A stretch of DNA of 64,000 nt from Ganoderma boninense (GCA_002900995.3 CM035308.1:3312810-3376809); one strand, 5' to 3'; numbered from the stretch's first letter, positions 33,057-45,488 are shown. Made by a program: numbers and translations. Notes: generated from the letters alone by a model not told the origin.

Positions 33057-33896
33057 GGTCCTTTCTCTCGCGAGGACGACCGAGGCTGACAGAACCTTGA
33101 AAGCTCACGACGCTCGTCGGTGGCTCGTCAGAATCTCGTTGCTGCAGTATGGTGGAGTTCTGGTCCTGGTCAGGACAGGGCGCAGTCTGCCACGGCACAG
33201 GAGCTCTTCTGACCCTCAGGTACACCTTCCGCACAAGAGGTACGCCATTCCCTGATATCGGTCCTCGCGAGAGCCGAATTGACGGTGTTTGTAACTTCCA
33301 GCAGTGACCTATGCTCATCGCCCTGTCGTTGAAGGTCGGCGACTCTGCTCGAGCCCTGTGCCTGCTCCGTTTCAGCCCAGCGGCCTTCTGGTCACAACAG
33401 GTTTGGTAAACATGGTTCTGGTTGTCGGGGAGAGAACCGTGGAGGGTCGCGATCCCTCGAGCGGACGAAGCTAGCCATGTCAACTCACGAAGGGTATTTG
33501 TCGAGACTACCTAGATTTGAGAACCTTCCCGCCTTTCGGGTCAACGAAGCGCTAAACTGGTTGCTTACTCGAGACTTGTTTGCATTTGTTGACTATGTTC
33601 TCTCTTTATATACCGTCAAGCGAGGCGGCTGATGTGGTCCCCATGCTTCGTTGTCGCTGTAATGTCATAGTCGAGCAAGTGCAGGTGTTCCTAACAGAAG
33701 CTCTTCTGTCGATGCCATGTCGAACTCTTGCGTTCGATTTTCTATCCTTGATCGACTGGTACGTCCTCAAGGATATATGCCTATGGGAGGCCCTCAGGGT
33801 CGTCGTCTTAGGGGGAGTGATCATCATGCAGCCCTCATGCCATGCAATGGTCGCGTCTGTCCGTAAGGGTTGCGATGTCCTCGATACTATTGCGAT
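33057..33896. other. stretch with possible coding fragments
   Basis: Plus-strand open stretches at 33037-33255 (RRWLVRISLLQYGGVLVLVR) and 33580-33903 (hydrophobic, FDFLSLIDWYVLKDICLW) look partly coding but do not join. Nothing firmer can be said. Confidence 0.3.
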
Positions 33897-34427
33897 TTAC
33901 TGACTAGCCATAAGGGCAAAGAAGTCCTGGTTAGAGAACATCCGTCCCGTCATACCCTCTTGCGCAGTTGCTCCGGATGCGCCTCCCTGCTGCTCCAACG
34001 CCGTCTGGCTGGAGGGCGCTGCGTGGACGAAAGCTTCTGTCAAGATGGACATCTCATTCACGGCGTTATCCAAGCTCCTGTCCTCCGCCATCGCCGCTGG
34101 AACAATTTCTTGCTGAAGAGCTGTCGTGTACACGGACAGACAGGTCCAGAAGTCGAAGGCGTGTTCGAACTTCAAGATGTATTCGTTGACCTCCCTGGGA
34201 GCCGTGCGCGGGTGACGGAGGATGATGGTATAGGTGTCCTTGCGGATGAAGATGATGGATCGGCAGGTGAGCAGTCTATAGAAGACTGTCTTGCTTACCT
34301 GTTCCAGTGCGAGCGCAATGGATCTTGAAATCACCACGGAGTACAGGATCTTCGCTTCAATATCTGACTTCTCTTGCACCCACAGCCAACCTGAAAACAA
34401 CGCTTCTGTAGCGAGTTCAAGTAGCAA
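33897..34427 (-). CDS. hypothetical protein, C-terminal exons (minus strand)
   Basis: Open for 176 codons on the minus strand, ending QDFFALMASQ. Likely contains one intron: donor GTAAGC after ...SIALALEQ, acceptor before VNEYILKFEHAFDFWTCLS. It continues VYTTALQQEIVPAAMAEDRS, AVNEMSILTEAFVHA and a Gln/Gly/Ala-rich tail. The helical, tail-rich end resembles the C-terminus of fungal Zn2Cys6 transcription factors, but that is a weak impression: no DNA-binding domain is visible upstream. An upstream exon (FAARSEASMAVTARWITAQV, about 34450-34560) probably belongs to it. Confidence 0.4.
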   Translation of the reverse strand: MLLELATEALFSGWLWVQEKSDIEAKILYSVVISRSIALALEQVSKTVFYRLLTCRSIIFIRKDTYTIILRHPRTAPREVNEYILKFEHAFDFWTCLSVYTTALQQEIVPAAMAEDRSLDNAVNEMSILTEAFVHAAPSSQTALEQQGGASGATAQEGMTGRMFSNQDFFALMASQ

Positions 34428-35152
34428 GAGGTGTATGCAACATACGGCTGTCTCCTGACACCTTGTTGATTGAAACTTGGGCCGTGATCCACCGTGCAGT
34501 CACTGCCATGCTCGCCTCTGAACGGGCAGCGAACAGGACTTTATTGGAACAGTAGCATGACAACATGGGCGCAGGTTGGGGTGAACGCACGAGCAAGCTG
34601 TGTGGCTGGGATGAGACTGGACGGTGGAGTCTTGCTAGGATGCGCCTGCGTTGCAGCGTGTGTAGGTACGTACTCGTCACCCTGCATGTGATCGCATACG
34701 GGAAGGTTCGGTTGCAGTGGTAATTTGGAGTCTAGTGTGGACGAGGCCGAGCGAGCGCACCTTAGTGCGTTCTTCGCCGGTGGTACTGATGGCGCTCTAT
34801 GGATTTGTTCTCAGGTGGCGGAGAGGTGACCGAGTCGAAGAACCGGCTGTGGCTCGGATTCTCACCAGTCAGCAGCATGACAGGCTGGTATCCTCCGTGT
34901 ATTCTTCCACACGTATTCTTCATTGTCTTATACGGTCGTCCTCTCTGCTCCTAGAATGTTAAATATCGTCCGGTGACATGTCGCCCACCAACGTTCGGAT
35001 CTGTACCGTCCGCTCAACGCCCTCGCTCGTACCGTCTTTCGCAGCGATGGATCAGGTCGGGCTTTCCGTGTGTTCGTTACTAGGGATCATCTAACGTTCC
35101 GTAGACTCTCGTGCAGGAACCGGCTTGGACACACGGGCCTATAACGGAGAGG
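34428..35152. other. intergenic stretch / possible upstream exons
   Basis: Contains the possible upstream exon of the minus-strand gene (34450-34560). The remainder shows nothing supported. Confidence 0.35.
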
Positions 35153-35695
35153 ATGGAGGAGGCCAATGTGACGGAGCACAACGAACATGTGAGACGCAAC
35201 TTACGAGAGGTGCGTCCATTAATTCCAAATGCCTGGTGAACAGTGTTGTATTGATTACGATATTCGCCTCAGCGTTATTCGTACGGCGCTTTCCACTGTG
35301 TCTTATACCAGATGGGACGCCGCCGTCCTAGGTTGGTCCTGATACCCTCCGCCGACGAATACGACCCCGGATGTGGCGCCTATGTATCCACAGACTACCT
35401 CAATCTCGACCAGTGGTTCTGCCAAAGGAAGATGATCGCGTCGTTGTACTATTTCCCGGGTACCGACTGCTGGCTTGAAAACAATTACGACATCGTCACC
35501 GTTGCTCAGCCGTCTCGGGACTTCCCGGATATGCAAGCGACCTGTTCTCGCACAAACACGACCCTGGACAGGCTCTTTTCCGTGCCTTGGAGAGGAAACC
35601 TGATTGTCGTCAAGCGAGGCCGCCGCGACTTTAGTAGGGTGGTCCATATCACACGGTCCGAGTTGACATTGATCAATACGTTAGTGGAAAGGTGA
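35153..35695 (+). CDS. hypothetical protein with WRG-LIVVK-type C-terminal domain
   Basis: Exons 35153-35209 and 35312-35695, phase 0, intron 102 bp (GTGCGT...TACCAG); 146 residues. Exon 1 reads MEEANVTEHNEHVRRNLRE. Exon 2 begins MGRRRPRLVLIPSADEYDPG, so a shorter form starting at 35312 is also possible. The middle contains YLNLDQWFCQRKMIASLYY; the C-terminus NTTLDRLFSVPWRGNLIVVK then RVVHITRSELTLINTLVER. The W-R-G-x-(L/V)-I-V-(V/M)-K core and the downstream Ile-Asp/Glu block match the C-termini of the MYND proteins and of the protein at 7453. Function unknown. Confidence 0.6.
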
Positions 35696-37372
35696 CTATC
35701 TGCCTGCGTGTGTGGCATGTCTGCCTGCTGACGTTGGGGCACAGGTGGCTTCAGTTGGAAAGGACGAGGCTTGGATGGTAGATCTATGTCTCTCTGAGAG
35801 CATATCGGTTCGCCGCGTCTGTAGGAACAACCATGCCTGAAGCTCTGTAAAGTACGGTTTAGAAAAATTGTGGTTCTGTTGACCCTTAGCTACAGATGCT
35901 CTCCGAGAAGGTCCCGCTCAAATGTTCATCAGTTCGGCAGGCTTGAGTTAATGTTGATGGCTATTCGGGATGAACATGGCCTTTCTCGACTGGTTTCTCT
36001 TCGGCGTTGTACCGTCAAAGGAGAAAAGTGGCTGCAGTTGTAGGCAGAGGTGGACAGGTCAGGTGCCGGGACAAAGGCGCCTCTGCGTCCCCCAAGCCAG
36101 ACGACGTTCTTTCTGAGTTGCGGTCTCTGTTCCTCTCCCACCCATCCTTGTGTCGTCACACTCGTACTCCGATCCACTCTACCCCCACTCTTCAGTCAAC
36201 TGTCGTGGTGCTGTATCGGGGACGACTGTCATCGTCAACATCTCTATATTGGGGTCAAGACATGTCTCAATCGGAGAATAGTGTGTTCACGACAGATGTG
36301 TGAGTTACGCTGTGCTTTATTGGTCGAGTATACGCTAATCGTGCATGCAGGGGCCCGGACCCAGAGTTTGAGTGCACAGATGCCTCGTTTTGTACTGTTA
36401 TCGGAGCTGTACCTAGCTCCTGGAGTTTCGTAACAGTGAGGGGCTTTCGACTCGGGCCTTTGGGTAGCCACACCGATAGTAAGTGCTATCTCTGGTATCT
36501 CTATATGCGCCGCCTTCGAGCCCTGCTGCAGGTATTGGAGCAATCATGATCGCCCCTCGGGACGGTGGGAACCAGCAAAGTCAGCTCATCGGTCTCAATG
36601 AAGCCTCACTCAGTATATCCGCAGACCAGGTGCGTACGCTATCGCTCGCTAGTGCCTTGGCTAACCATCATTGGCAGAGGAACAAGACTGTGACTTTCAG
36701 TTCGTCGCCGTCTTCGTCTTCAGCTTCGAAGGTCATGCGAGTCCTCGCTCTGAAGTCTGACGATGCCTGGATTCGTGTCGTATGTCTTTGTGCCACGATG
36801 CGATCCACGATGCATGCCACTGTTTCTTCGTAGTGATAGGCATCCGCGACGACTACACGTAGACACCGTAGTGCAGAATGTTGTTCGTGGGGTCCGCATC
36901 GGCGTGGGATGACCTCCAGGCTGGACGGGGCATTAGTCAGACCTCCATAAACGATGTTGGTATGGGATGCCGATGTATTAACATGAGCTATCCGCTTGAG
37001 AAAGTTGTGTGTCAGTCGTCTGACATGTATCTGGATTTTCCATGTACGAGGGGGAGAACACTAACTGGGACCAAAAGGTTTGCTTACATGCCATATATTC
37101 GTCATGACCGACGATACGTCAAGCACACGGTGTCATGTTCTTGTTTCTCGGTCTCCCACAGTACACAACGCGGATCGTATTGTTGCGGAGGGGTCTCTTA
37201 GCCGACTGCTCATCGGGAGAGGCTCCATAGAGGTATATAAGTTCAGTTCTCGATGGTCTCGTGTCCGTGGCAGAGTCTGTCCTCCTCTGATTCCTCCCTC
37301 AACTACTAGGTACGCGCACTGTTTGGTCAAGGTCTTCCCGCATATCCATCACTGACCCGCTTGCAGAGGGTC
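35696..37372. other. intergenic stretch with a possible leader exon
   Basis: Mostly uninformative. One plus-strand stretch, 37104-37311 (MTDDTSSTRCHVLVSRSP..., ending PPLIPPSTTR), is open and followed by a donor. It could splice in phase onto 37371 of the F-box gene (acceptor CTTGCAGAG) as an N-terminal extension, or be untranslated leader. Confidence 0.35.
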
Positions 37373-38556
37373 ATGGCACCTGTATTCTCTCGTATCCAAG
37401 CGGGTCCTCTTACCCTGCCGTTGGAAACGTGGATCGAAGTCATGCAGTCGTTGACGCTGCCCCAGAAACGAGCTTTGATGCTCACGTGCAGGTCCATACA
37501 CAACCTGGTTGCACCGCTCGTGTATCGTGTCCTGGTGATCCAGGAACGGTTGAAACCACGAGGGGTTCGGAGGACGAACCCGATGCTGACCTGTTGCATT
37601 CCTCGGTTACCGACGACTCTCATTCTTCCCTGTCTCCTTTACTCAACGTACCGCGATTCTGGGCAAGCTGCCTATCACCGTTACGTGGACCACATCAGGT
37701 CATTCACCATGATATCGTACATGCCTCTCTCAAACCTCCGTGCAATCCCGATCTTTGTTCAGATCCTACAACACATGACCTCCCTTCGTTTCCTACGGGT
37801 AGAGGTCTGCGACGACTCCGTGCCTCTTCTTCTCGCCCTCCTTCTCCGCTACAAGTTCGTTCGCCTCTCGACACTCCCGCACTCGTCTGATTCAAGCACG
37901 CTCCCATCACCCCACACCATTCTCCGCCTCCCTGCGCTCAAGGGACTCAGGACCAATCACTACGAAATCGCGGCATGCATGGTCCATTTACGCCCCATCG
38001 AAGTCCTTGTCGTGGACGGGGCGATGCAGGAGACCGGATTCTCGCGCTTGCTGCAAGGAGCAATCAGTGCGGCGTCGCACCTGACCAGCCTTTCCGTCAC
38101 TCTGGCAGGGCCCCCAGACTTCCTTCGGTCCGCCGTCCAGGCGATGATGGTATCCCTGCCCGGTCTGGAGTACCTTTCAATCCGTTTAGACCCCGCAATC
38201 CTGTTAGAAATTATGATGGTACGTTGTTCACTCGAAACGCTGTGCCATACTCTGACGTTTTGCATTCGAAGGCTGCGCTGGATCTTTTGGAAGCGTATCC
38301 GACGGCGCTCACAGCCATCCGCTGCATCGGCATTAACCAAGGAGAGTTGAGTTCGGGCAGCAGAGAACTGTCCACCTTGTTAACCCAAGTAGTCAAAGTG
38401 TGCGAGTGTAGGTATCAATTTGTGATGGTCATGGTGGGCACTGCGAGGTGGGCACGGCGGGATGAATACTCTCGTTGGGTCTTCACCGAATACTGTTTTG
38501 ATTACTTGTGGCCTTGGTTGTTTAGAGGGTCCTCTTCCGGTTCCTGCCATTCCTAG
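37373..38556 (+). CDS. F-box protein
   Basis: Exons 37373-38218 and 38272-38556, phase 0, intron 53 bp; 376 residues. The N-terminal F-box reads LPLETWIEVMQSLTLPQKRA then LMLTCRSIHNLVAPLVYRVL, close to the fungal consensus (LPxE(I/L)...L...LxxCR.....P.LY). F-box proteins link substrates to SCF ubiquitin ligases through Skp1. The rest is Leu-rich in irregular repeats (LRFLRVEVCDDSVPLLLAL, LPALKGLRTNHYE, HLTSLSVTLAGPPDFLR, LPGLEYLSIRLDP), as in the many fungal F-box proteins with degenerate LRRs. ATG 37373 sits 12 codons before the F-box; an upstream exon is possible. Confidence 0.8.
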
Positions 38557-40638
38557 CAGATTGTTAAATACACCTTGTTACCAACTCGAGATGGCTCATG
38601 TCACTCCGACCGAAGTTGTGGGCCGGCCGCGGCGGGACCTCTTGACCTGCCCTAAATGTGCGCGCCTACACAGAACACAGCATGCGCCCGTGCATGACGA
38701 CTGCGCCAGCACCGTCGACGTCTTCTCCTGCATTCACAGCTTTATTTTCCAATCCTCCAGCTTTAACACGTCACTCTTCCCTTTCGGTTCTTGAACGTCT
38801 CATTCTGCGAGGACCATCGATCTATGCGTGAGCTCTACCTGACCCCGTGAGCCCTTTTCTTTCGTTATCTCGAAGACTTGTCGTGATTTCCCTCCTCCTA
38901 GACCAAACGCAATCCATCGTGTTTCGACATGAGAGCGAGAACAGCTCACAACGTGCAGAACTGGAGTTTGAAAGATATGGACGTTCACCCCCAACTGTAG
39001 GGCAAGTCTCGCTCAAATCATGGAGAAGCTCTCATGGCTTTAACGGCCCGGTTAGAGGTCACAGCTCCGTACTTCCCTCAGGTACGGGTTATACAAGTTG
39101 GGAGTGGCGCTCCTAGCCACGCCCTCGACCATGTCTGTGTGACGAATGCTGGCATTTTGGTCCGTCATCCGGTTAGAGATGAGGCCCCAACGGGCCCTTC
39201 TTCCCCAACGGGCCCTTCTTCGTCAACAGCCACGGATATGAGAGAGGTCCGATAAGTCGCTTGGGGACCAACTTGGAGTCTGAAGGGGGTCCGAGGACGA
39301 TGTTGTGGACGGAATGACTGATGGGTCACGGCCTTCTTGTGTACACTGCAGGTTCGTAGGCAACGTTTCCCGCCACCCCTTATCGTTTACACTGCTCATT
39401 GGTAATCTTCTGCCCTTCCAAAGCCATCGACGTAAAAAGTGTCGTGCATGCTGTGGCCCTTAGGATGGTGGCCATATCCCTTAACGCCCCCTCAAGGTAT
39501 TTTCCTGCCGTTATCCTGTCCGACTGGGACCAGGATAACGACATGAAGGCAGGTACTTCCCGTCCTAATCATTGTAGACTGTTCTTGAGCCTCAGTTTAA
39601 ACTTAGGAGGAGCCGACGTTTGCTGATTCAAGTCGGCTGGTGGGTGAAGGATAATGGTATCGTCCCCGTTCCGAGCGCGCTACCTGGGGTTGAGCCCTCA
39701 CAGATGACCTGCTTTGGTGAGTGCCGCTCGTGCTGTCGCGGGAACTAACTGACATAATATGACAAGGGTGCCTTACTTCACGAAGGGCCTTCGTGACTTT
39801 AACGATCGTTGTACGTCCTCTTTTTGACAGATCTGGGTGTCGTCTTAACTGTGACCTCTCTACTTCAACTTGTAGCGGGTCGCAGGCTGCCGGCTTGTGC
39901 TTTGAAGTACATTCATATGCGCTCCGCAGGAGGCTGGTGATGCAGTCGGTGATGTTCGGGCACGCCCATGTCCACAGCGGTCTTAGGCTTCATGCTGACC
40001 GTTATCGTCGCGACGGGAGCAGTCAAGGTATAAGTCAAAGCATCATCCGACCGACTTCGGTGCTCATGCAGTGAAGAGACATCAGAACGAACGATGGTGG
40101 GAGGAAGTGCGCAAAGGCTGGAAGGCTCTCCAAGTGGCCGGTTCGATGTTCAATAAGACTATACCGGTTCGTCCAATACGCTGTCTCGCAGGATGGCTGG
40201 AAAGCAACGCCATTTTCATTAGTGTGCTACGAGCCAACATTCTTGTCAGCTGGATGCCAATCTAACGAGCGCATAGTACGTGTGAGTCTTTCATCTGGTC
40301 AACAGGCTCGCTGAGTTGACAGGCTGTCAAAAGGTCATGGCTGTATTACTGCATGGGTGGCCAGGGTGGCCGTCAAGTTCACGTGAATGTCCAGTCGATC
40401 TCAGAGGTCCTCGGCCATGCCCGGAATAGAACCCACGTTACACAAAACTGGTTTGATATGGTAGGTGGTTTCATCCTATTGCTGACACATTAGAATTTGA
40501 CTTTCACGATGACACGGTTAGGGTTACGAGGTCTTTCACTGGCGGTAAACACTGGGCTGGTCGTGGGACCTCCCTCGAGTCTCGGTGAGGATTCCGTATA
40601 TCAGACGGTCGTGGCGCTTTTCGTTTACATGGAGCACC
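38557..40638. other. stretch without a supported gene
   Basis: Plus-strand fragments at 38594-38790 (RRDLLTCPKCARLHRTQHAP) and 39034-39255 may be relics. A 19-bp direct repeat (CCCCAACGGGCCCTTCTTC, twice) lies near 39185-39222. No complete gene. Confidence 0.35.
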
Positions 40639-41817
40639 ATGAACACTTTCCAGCCTTTCAACACCCCGTCTGTCTTCGAACGTTTTCTCATAGCCTCACC
40701 TAAGGGTGCTATCGACGCTTTCTTCGCTAACTGGCCAGTCGATCTCATCTTTCGTCTGCGCGTTCTTAGCACGACCACCTATTTGGCCATCGAATCATAT
40801 CGTGTCAGGACATGGAGCCCTATCACTGTCCTTAAGCCTTTTTTCACCGACGTTCGCAGTTTTCTCCTCGTGCTCGACAAGTGCGATGGCGTCGTGTCCG
40901 GTTCCCAGGCGGTGCGACTTCTCCAACGTGTCCCGTTTCCCGACGTCGGATCCGATTTGGACATCTTCCTCCCCCGACATGGCCTGATGGGTATGGGACA
41001 GTGGTTGAAGAGGCATGGATACGTCTATCAGCCGACAGGGCTCAAACACAACTTCTTTGACGTGGAGGCGATCCGCACAGCGTCTGTCGGTTTAGGCCTT
41101 AACTCGGACGGGACGGAGGCTTATCCATGTAGCCGCGATGCCTCTCATTTCGCCACGTACCACTTCACCCGAGAAGTCACAACCCCGACGCCAACTGGCC
41201 ACAGGGTCGACGATTTCGTGGTGCAACTTATCGTTGTAGAGCCTGGACCGGTCCAGTATATCATCAATAACTTCCATTCCAGTACGTTCTATTTTTGTTT
41301 CTAAATCTGGATGACTCTCATATGCTGCTTTACTATATAGCTGGAGTTATGAACTGGTTCACGGGGAAGAAGGCGGTCTCCTTGTTTCCCCGTTCTACAT
41401 TCGTAGACCGGACGTCCTATGCCACTCGAGACATGAGTCGTGGCGACCAGCGCTGGGTCATCAAATATCATAAACGGGGTTTTGAGGTCATGACGGCAGG
41501 TGATATCCCCAGGGAGGAATCTGACGAACTGTACGCGTGGCAGCGGCATGTCGGGGATGAGTATACGTGGATCATGCCATTCGATTCCTCAGGTCCGTCC
41601 TTGATCTTTTGTCACCGGCAACACCTTCTCACCGTTCCTTGCAGACTGTCAATTCTTACTACCCCCCGGACTCGCTCAACGCAACATTTGGAAGTACGAG
41701 CAGCCTCCTATCAGATTCGAGGTCATTCCCCACGGATACGGTGTCGCCCCGGAGGGAGCGTACTTTCGAGTCGCCGTCCCCTTCGTGTATAGGTTGGCGG
41801 TTCACGCCATGTCATGA
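40639..41817 (+). CDS. nucleotidyltransferase-like protein of a fungal family
   Basis: Exons 40639-41281, 41341-41592 and 41645-41817, all in phase (introns 59 and 52 bp), 355 residues. The first third (FLIASPKGAIDAFFANWPVD, TTTYLAIESY) resembles the F-box-like leader often seen in this family. The core has GSQAVRLL then SDLDIFLP, the GS...DxD signature of DNA-polymerase-beta-type nucleotidyltransferases. Then QWLKRHGYVY, HRVDDFVVQLIVVEP (a likely third acidic position), FHSTGVMNWFTGKKAVSLFP and RSTFVDRTSYATRD. The C-terminus ends PFVYRLAVHAMS. ATG 40639 fits the family start; the upstream frame is open to 40585. Substrate and role are unknown; members occur as multigene families in Agaricomycetes (from memory). 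Confidence 0.75.
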
Positions 41818-44800
41818 CTTACCCATCCTGACGTTCGTACAGTGCGATGGCTTTCGTATCGGGTGGAGTAGATCTCCCCGGCACCTTTTATACCAATGAA
41901 ACGGGAAGGGTTTTCGGGTGACGGGGGTATGCTAGGTTCTAGACACGGTCTCGACGTGTAACGAAGTGCTGAAGCCTGATACAATCTTGTGCAATGCACG
42001 GTTGGAAGCAATTCCGTTGCTGATGGCGGTGATGCGGGAGACTTTTTGGATCCAGCATTCTTGAGGAAAATGTACATTTTCATCCTTGCAATGACTATGA
42101 CAAGACTCGGTCTAAGTGATATGGGGTGGAGACTTGTTGTGGTATAACGACCACACATCTTCCTTCCTGCGCTATTCAATGAGCTGTCAACTGACTCTAC
42201 CCCAGTCACTGCGCCCTAGTCTTGCACTTTCTCCACACTGAAAGGGGTGGGTCGACATGCTCGCGCGTGATGGTCGTCGTGGGCGACTGAAACATATATC
42301 CCCCGCATACATTGGGCCCGATCGCGAGCCTCTCACCCGCAAATGTCTCAAACGTGACCACACCGGAGGACCAACAAAATCATGGAGAAAGATACTCAGT
42401 GATAGAAGCTCTGTCTACTCTATGAAGCAGAAATTTCGATCAATCACAGTCGAAGAGGAAGTACTACCCCTGACTCTCGCGGAACCTCTCCAACGTCCCA
42501 TCGCGCCCTGCGACCTCGCCGTGTGCTCCTCCTGGTCACCAGGAGAGGTCCGCTAGGTGGTCAGTATCATCATGGAATGCGTATAGAACGACTCCATCTC
42601 GTCTAAGACAACGTCGCCCCCGTCGCCCTGATGCAGGTACTCGCCCCGCGTTGTCCTGCCGCTCAGCCCCGTCCGCCTGGCAGAAACCGTGTATTATGCC
42701 CCACGCCGTCTGCGCCACCGGCGCCCCGGGCAAGTCGCATGTCCTCTCACCCCTCGTTCCCGCCCCTCAGCCCTACTCTCGCATCGATTTCATCCAGGTT
42801 TGGGTTGCAATATCCAGTCAGTCGACGGTGAGAGCGGCACCGCACTTCATGTGCAGCATAATCCCCAGACTGCACATCCTCCGAGGAACTGGCAGGGTAA
42901 ATTCTCTTGCACGCTGGTCGAAACTAGTGCGGAGGATCACCAGCGGGGGGGTGCAAGTCCCAACGTCAAGCCATCGGAGGATCGGTCAGTGGGCCGGGAG
43001 TGCCACGTGATGGCCACGTGGAACGACGAGTACTCGAACGCGGGGCACAGCGTAGAGAAGCGCGGGACCAGCGCACATTGAAACTGTGCCACGGGAAGGT
43101 GGATCTGTGCCCGATGTGCAGGTAGGTGAGCGCTCCTCTGTGCGCAGAGACGAGCGATTCGGAATGGCGTCGCGTCCGAGGAGCACAAGAAGGGGGGTGT
43201 GCAGCGTCCAGCACTACATGACGTGCGATTGGAAGGGCAGGCGTGTGGATTTGGAGCTCGCAAAGCGAGGGGAAGGATAGATGGGGGGAAGAGGCTATAG
43301 TCCTCGGATGCGATGACTGTAAGGTTAAGCACCACGAGGTGGCGACAGAACCGGGGGGGGGGGGTCGCGTCTGGCTTTACTACGAAGTCGAATGTGTAGA
43401 GGTTTCTGGAAAAGCAGCGCTGCAGTAGTCCGCCGATTGAGGCGATGTTGTCATCACTGGTGACCAGTCAGACGGGGTTGAACATCTCCCAGTCGCCCAG
43501 GCCCGCCTGATTATTGACACACGGAATCGACAATGTGGGTGGAGCTCAAGCTCATACGCAAGATGGACGTCGTCGCGGCCTCATCCGTTCCTGCTCAAGA
43601 TGTGCTTTGGAGAGATGCGCTGCGGAGTCCAAGGCGCCGCTGCTCATCAACTCGTGCATGATCGACCAGCAGTTCCCGCCCGTGGCCCGGGTGTTGGTAG
43701 ACGACGACATCCCCAGTAGCAGCAAGCTCGCACCTGGGTGCACGCACTTCCCCGTTCGTGTTGATCCGGTACGTCGTTCCTCTCCTCTCCTCTCCTCCCC
43801 CAACTTCCTCTCTAGTTCGCGGTGTCATGCCTCCGATCCCATCCGAGCTGGTGCCGTATTGGTCGACTGATTGCCTGCCTTGAAGCAACCCAAACGTCAA
43901 ATTTAAGGTGGGCGCGTTTAATGCGACTGTCGAGTTGCTCGTCAGTCTGAAGGGACAAGCAAGTTCTACAGTACCAGGCCACGTACACTGAACGAAAATG
44001 AGCAGAGTTCGACGCAGCGATGGAGGATCAGCCGCAGGTTTGTGCGCACAAGGTCCGTGGACAGCGCCCGGTTCACGCCAGAAAGCGACATCGTGTCCAA
44101 TTGCCTCGTGTGTATCTGTGAGGCAGATCCTGTATCACGAGAAGGGGACGAAGGGCTTGGGCTTGACTTACTTAGCCTTTTCTTCCGTTCCATTCAATTC
44201 CTCCAGTGTTTGTCCTAGATGGCATGATTGTGAACCCGTCATGTCCATTCGTGTGCGTCCTGAGCTTTGGAAATGTCGACTTGAGAGAAAGGGGGGAGCG
44301 AGCGACAAAGGGATGGGGGAGCGACAGAAAGGGGAGGGAGCGACCTTCTTAGACGCCTGTGCTGGAAGTTGAGACTCCGACGGCCGCTTCCGACGAACTG
44401 CCCTGCTTCAAGTTGTACTCTCCTTACCCCATTATTTGTGCGCATGATTTACTGTCAATGCCAAGGTCCGTCCTCTTCTCTCTGTCTCTGAAGTATGTTA
44501 ACGGCATGAAGCAGTTGTTCGAACGATGTGGATGCCGGGCGCTGGACACAAGGCAGTCTCACCTGGGGGCGTGGAACAAGGTATTCAGGTATGTTGGTGC
44601 TATGTAGGCCTGTCCCAGAGAACTGATATTGACGAATTAGCTGTAGTCCTATGGGCACTCTGTGGTGCGGACTCTGTAATGAGAGAGCCACGTGTCGGAA
44701 AACATGGTGAGTGGAAGTCCTACGCTGGATCAACGCACATTGACACTTGAATAGGGTGTGATAGTCGCCGACATTATTCGCCAGCACCCTCACGCTCTGC

Positions 44801-44846
44801 TTGCCCCCAGCCCACTTCGGCCGCTCCATGACCGTCTGCACTGAGA
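41818..44846. other. GC-rich stretch with coding-like fragments
   Basis: Many short open frames overlap on both strands; none carries a motif I can defend. Fragments that look coding on the plus strand: about 43200-43290 (MTCDWKGRRVDLELAKRGEG) and 43630-43790 (LLINSCMIDQQFPPVARVLV, SSKLAPGCTHFPVRVDP). A G-run lies at about 43351-43362. It may be remnants of one long multi-exon gene reaching into the next entry. Confidence 0.3.
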
Positions 44847-45488
44847 ATGGCACCATCTTCTTCGCTCTCCACGTCCTCTCTGGGTCTGGCTTCGGGTCCG
44901 AGCACCTCGATCTACGGGAACAAGCCCATCACCGCAAATCATCTCGTTATCGTACGCCGCTCCTCACCGCGCACCTCAACGCCGCCGCCCCCGGCGGGCG
45001 TGACCTTCACCGACAAGGATACGGACAACCTCTAGGCGATGTGTGCCCTTAACATCGCCGCGCACTCCAAACGCAGCCTGTCCTGCCCTCTGCATGAGGT
45101 GCTCGGCGGCGGGATTGAGTTCGCGTACCTCCGTGACCTCGACAAGTACCACAACACGGATTACGGGCAGCTCCTGGACCTCATGCAAGGTGTCAGGTAC
45201 GTGACCGAGCTGCTCGCACGGCTCACGGACAAGCCTGTGGAGGACTATACGCAGACGAACGCGATGCTAGACGCGGACCCCACGACAATCCGGCTCGGAA
45301 GGGGGGTGTATGCGGACTTGTCCGGAGCTCTCGCAAGCATCTGGGCAACATCCCGAACTCCTGGACCGGCCTCTGGCAAAACAAATTCAGTCAAGAAGTT
45401 CTGTGAACTAGGGCAGCATATCGATGCAAGGTGCTCACACCAGCACACTGGTGTCTTGCGGCAGTGGTTGTGCGCTCCTCACCCTTAG
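44847..45488 (+). pseudogene. reading frame broken by one in-frame stop, unknown family
   Basis: A single frame runs from 44847 to 45488, interrupted only by TAG at 45033-45035. Before the stop: IYGNKPITANHLVIVRRSS and AGVTFTDKDTDNL. After it: MCALNIAAHSKRSLSCPLHE, GGGIEFAYLRDLDKYHNTDY, GQLLDLMQGVRYVTELLARL and LGRGVYADLSGALASIW. Both parts have similar codon use and composition, so I read them as one former gene with a nonsense mutation. It could instead be two exons with an intron across the stop, though no good GT-AG pair is obvious. Family not recognised. Confidence 0.4.

Noticed and set aside
42536..43335. Possible Argonaute/PIWI-like fragment (fragments reminiscent of GADVSHP and VYYAD blocks)
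   Set aside because: Motifs fall in different frames and lack the catalytic acidic residues; judged coincidental in GC-rich DNA.
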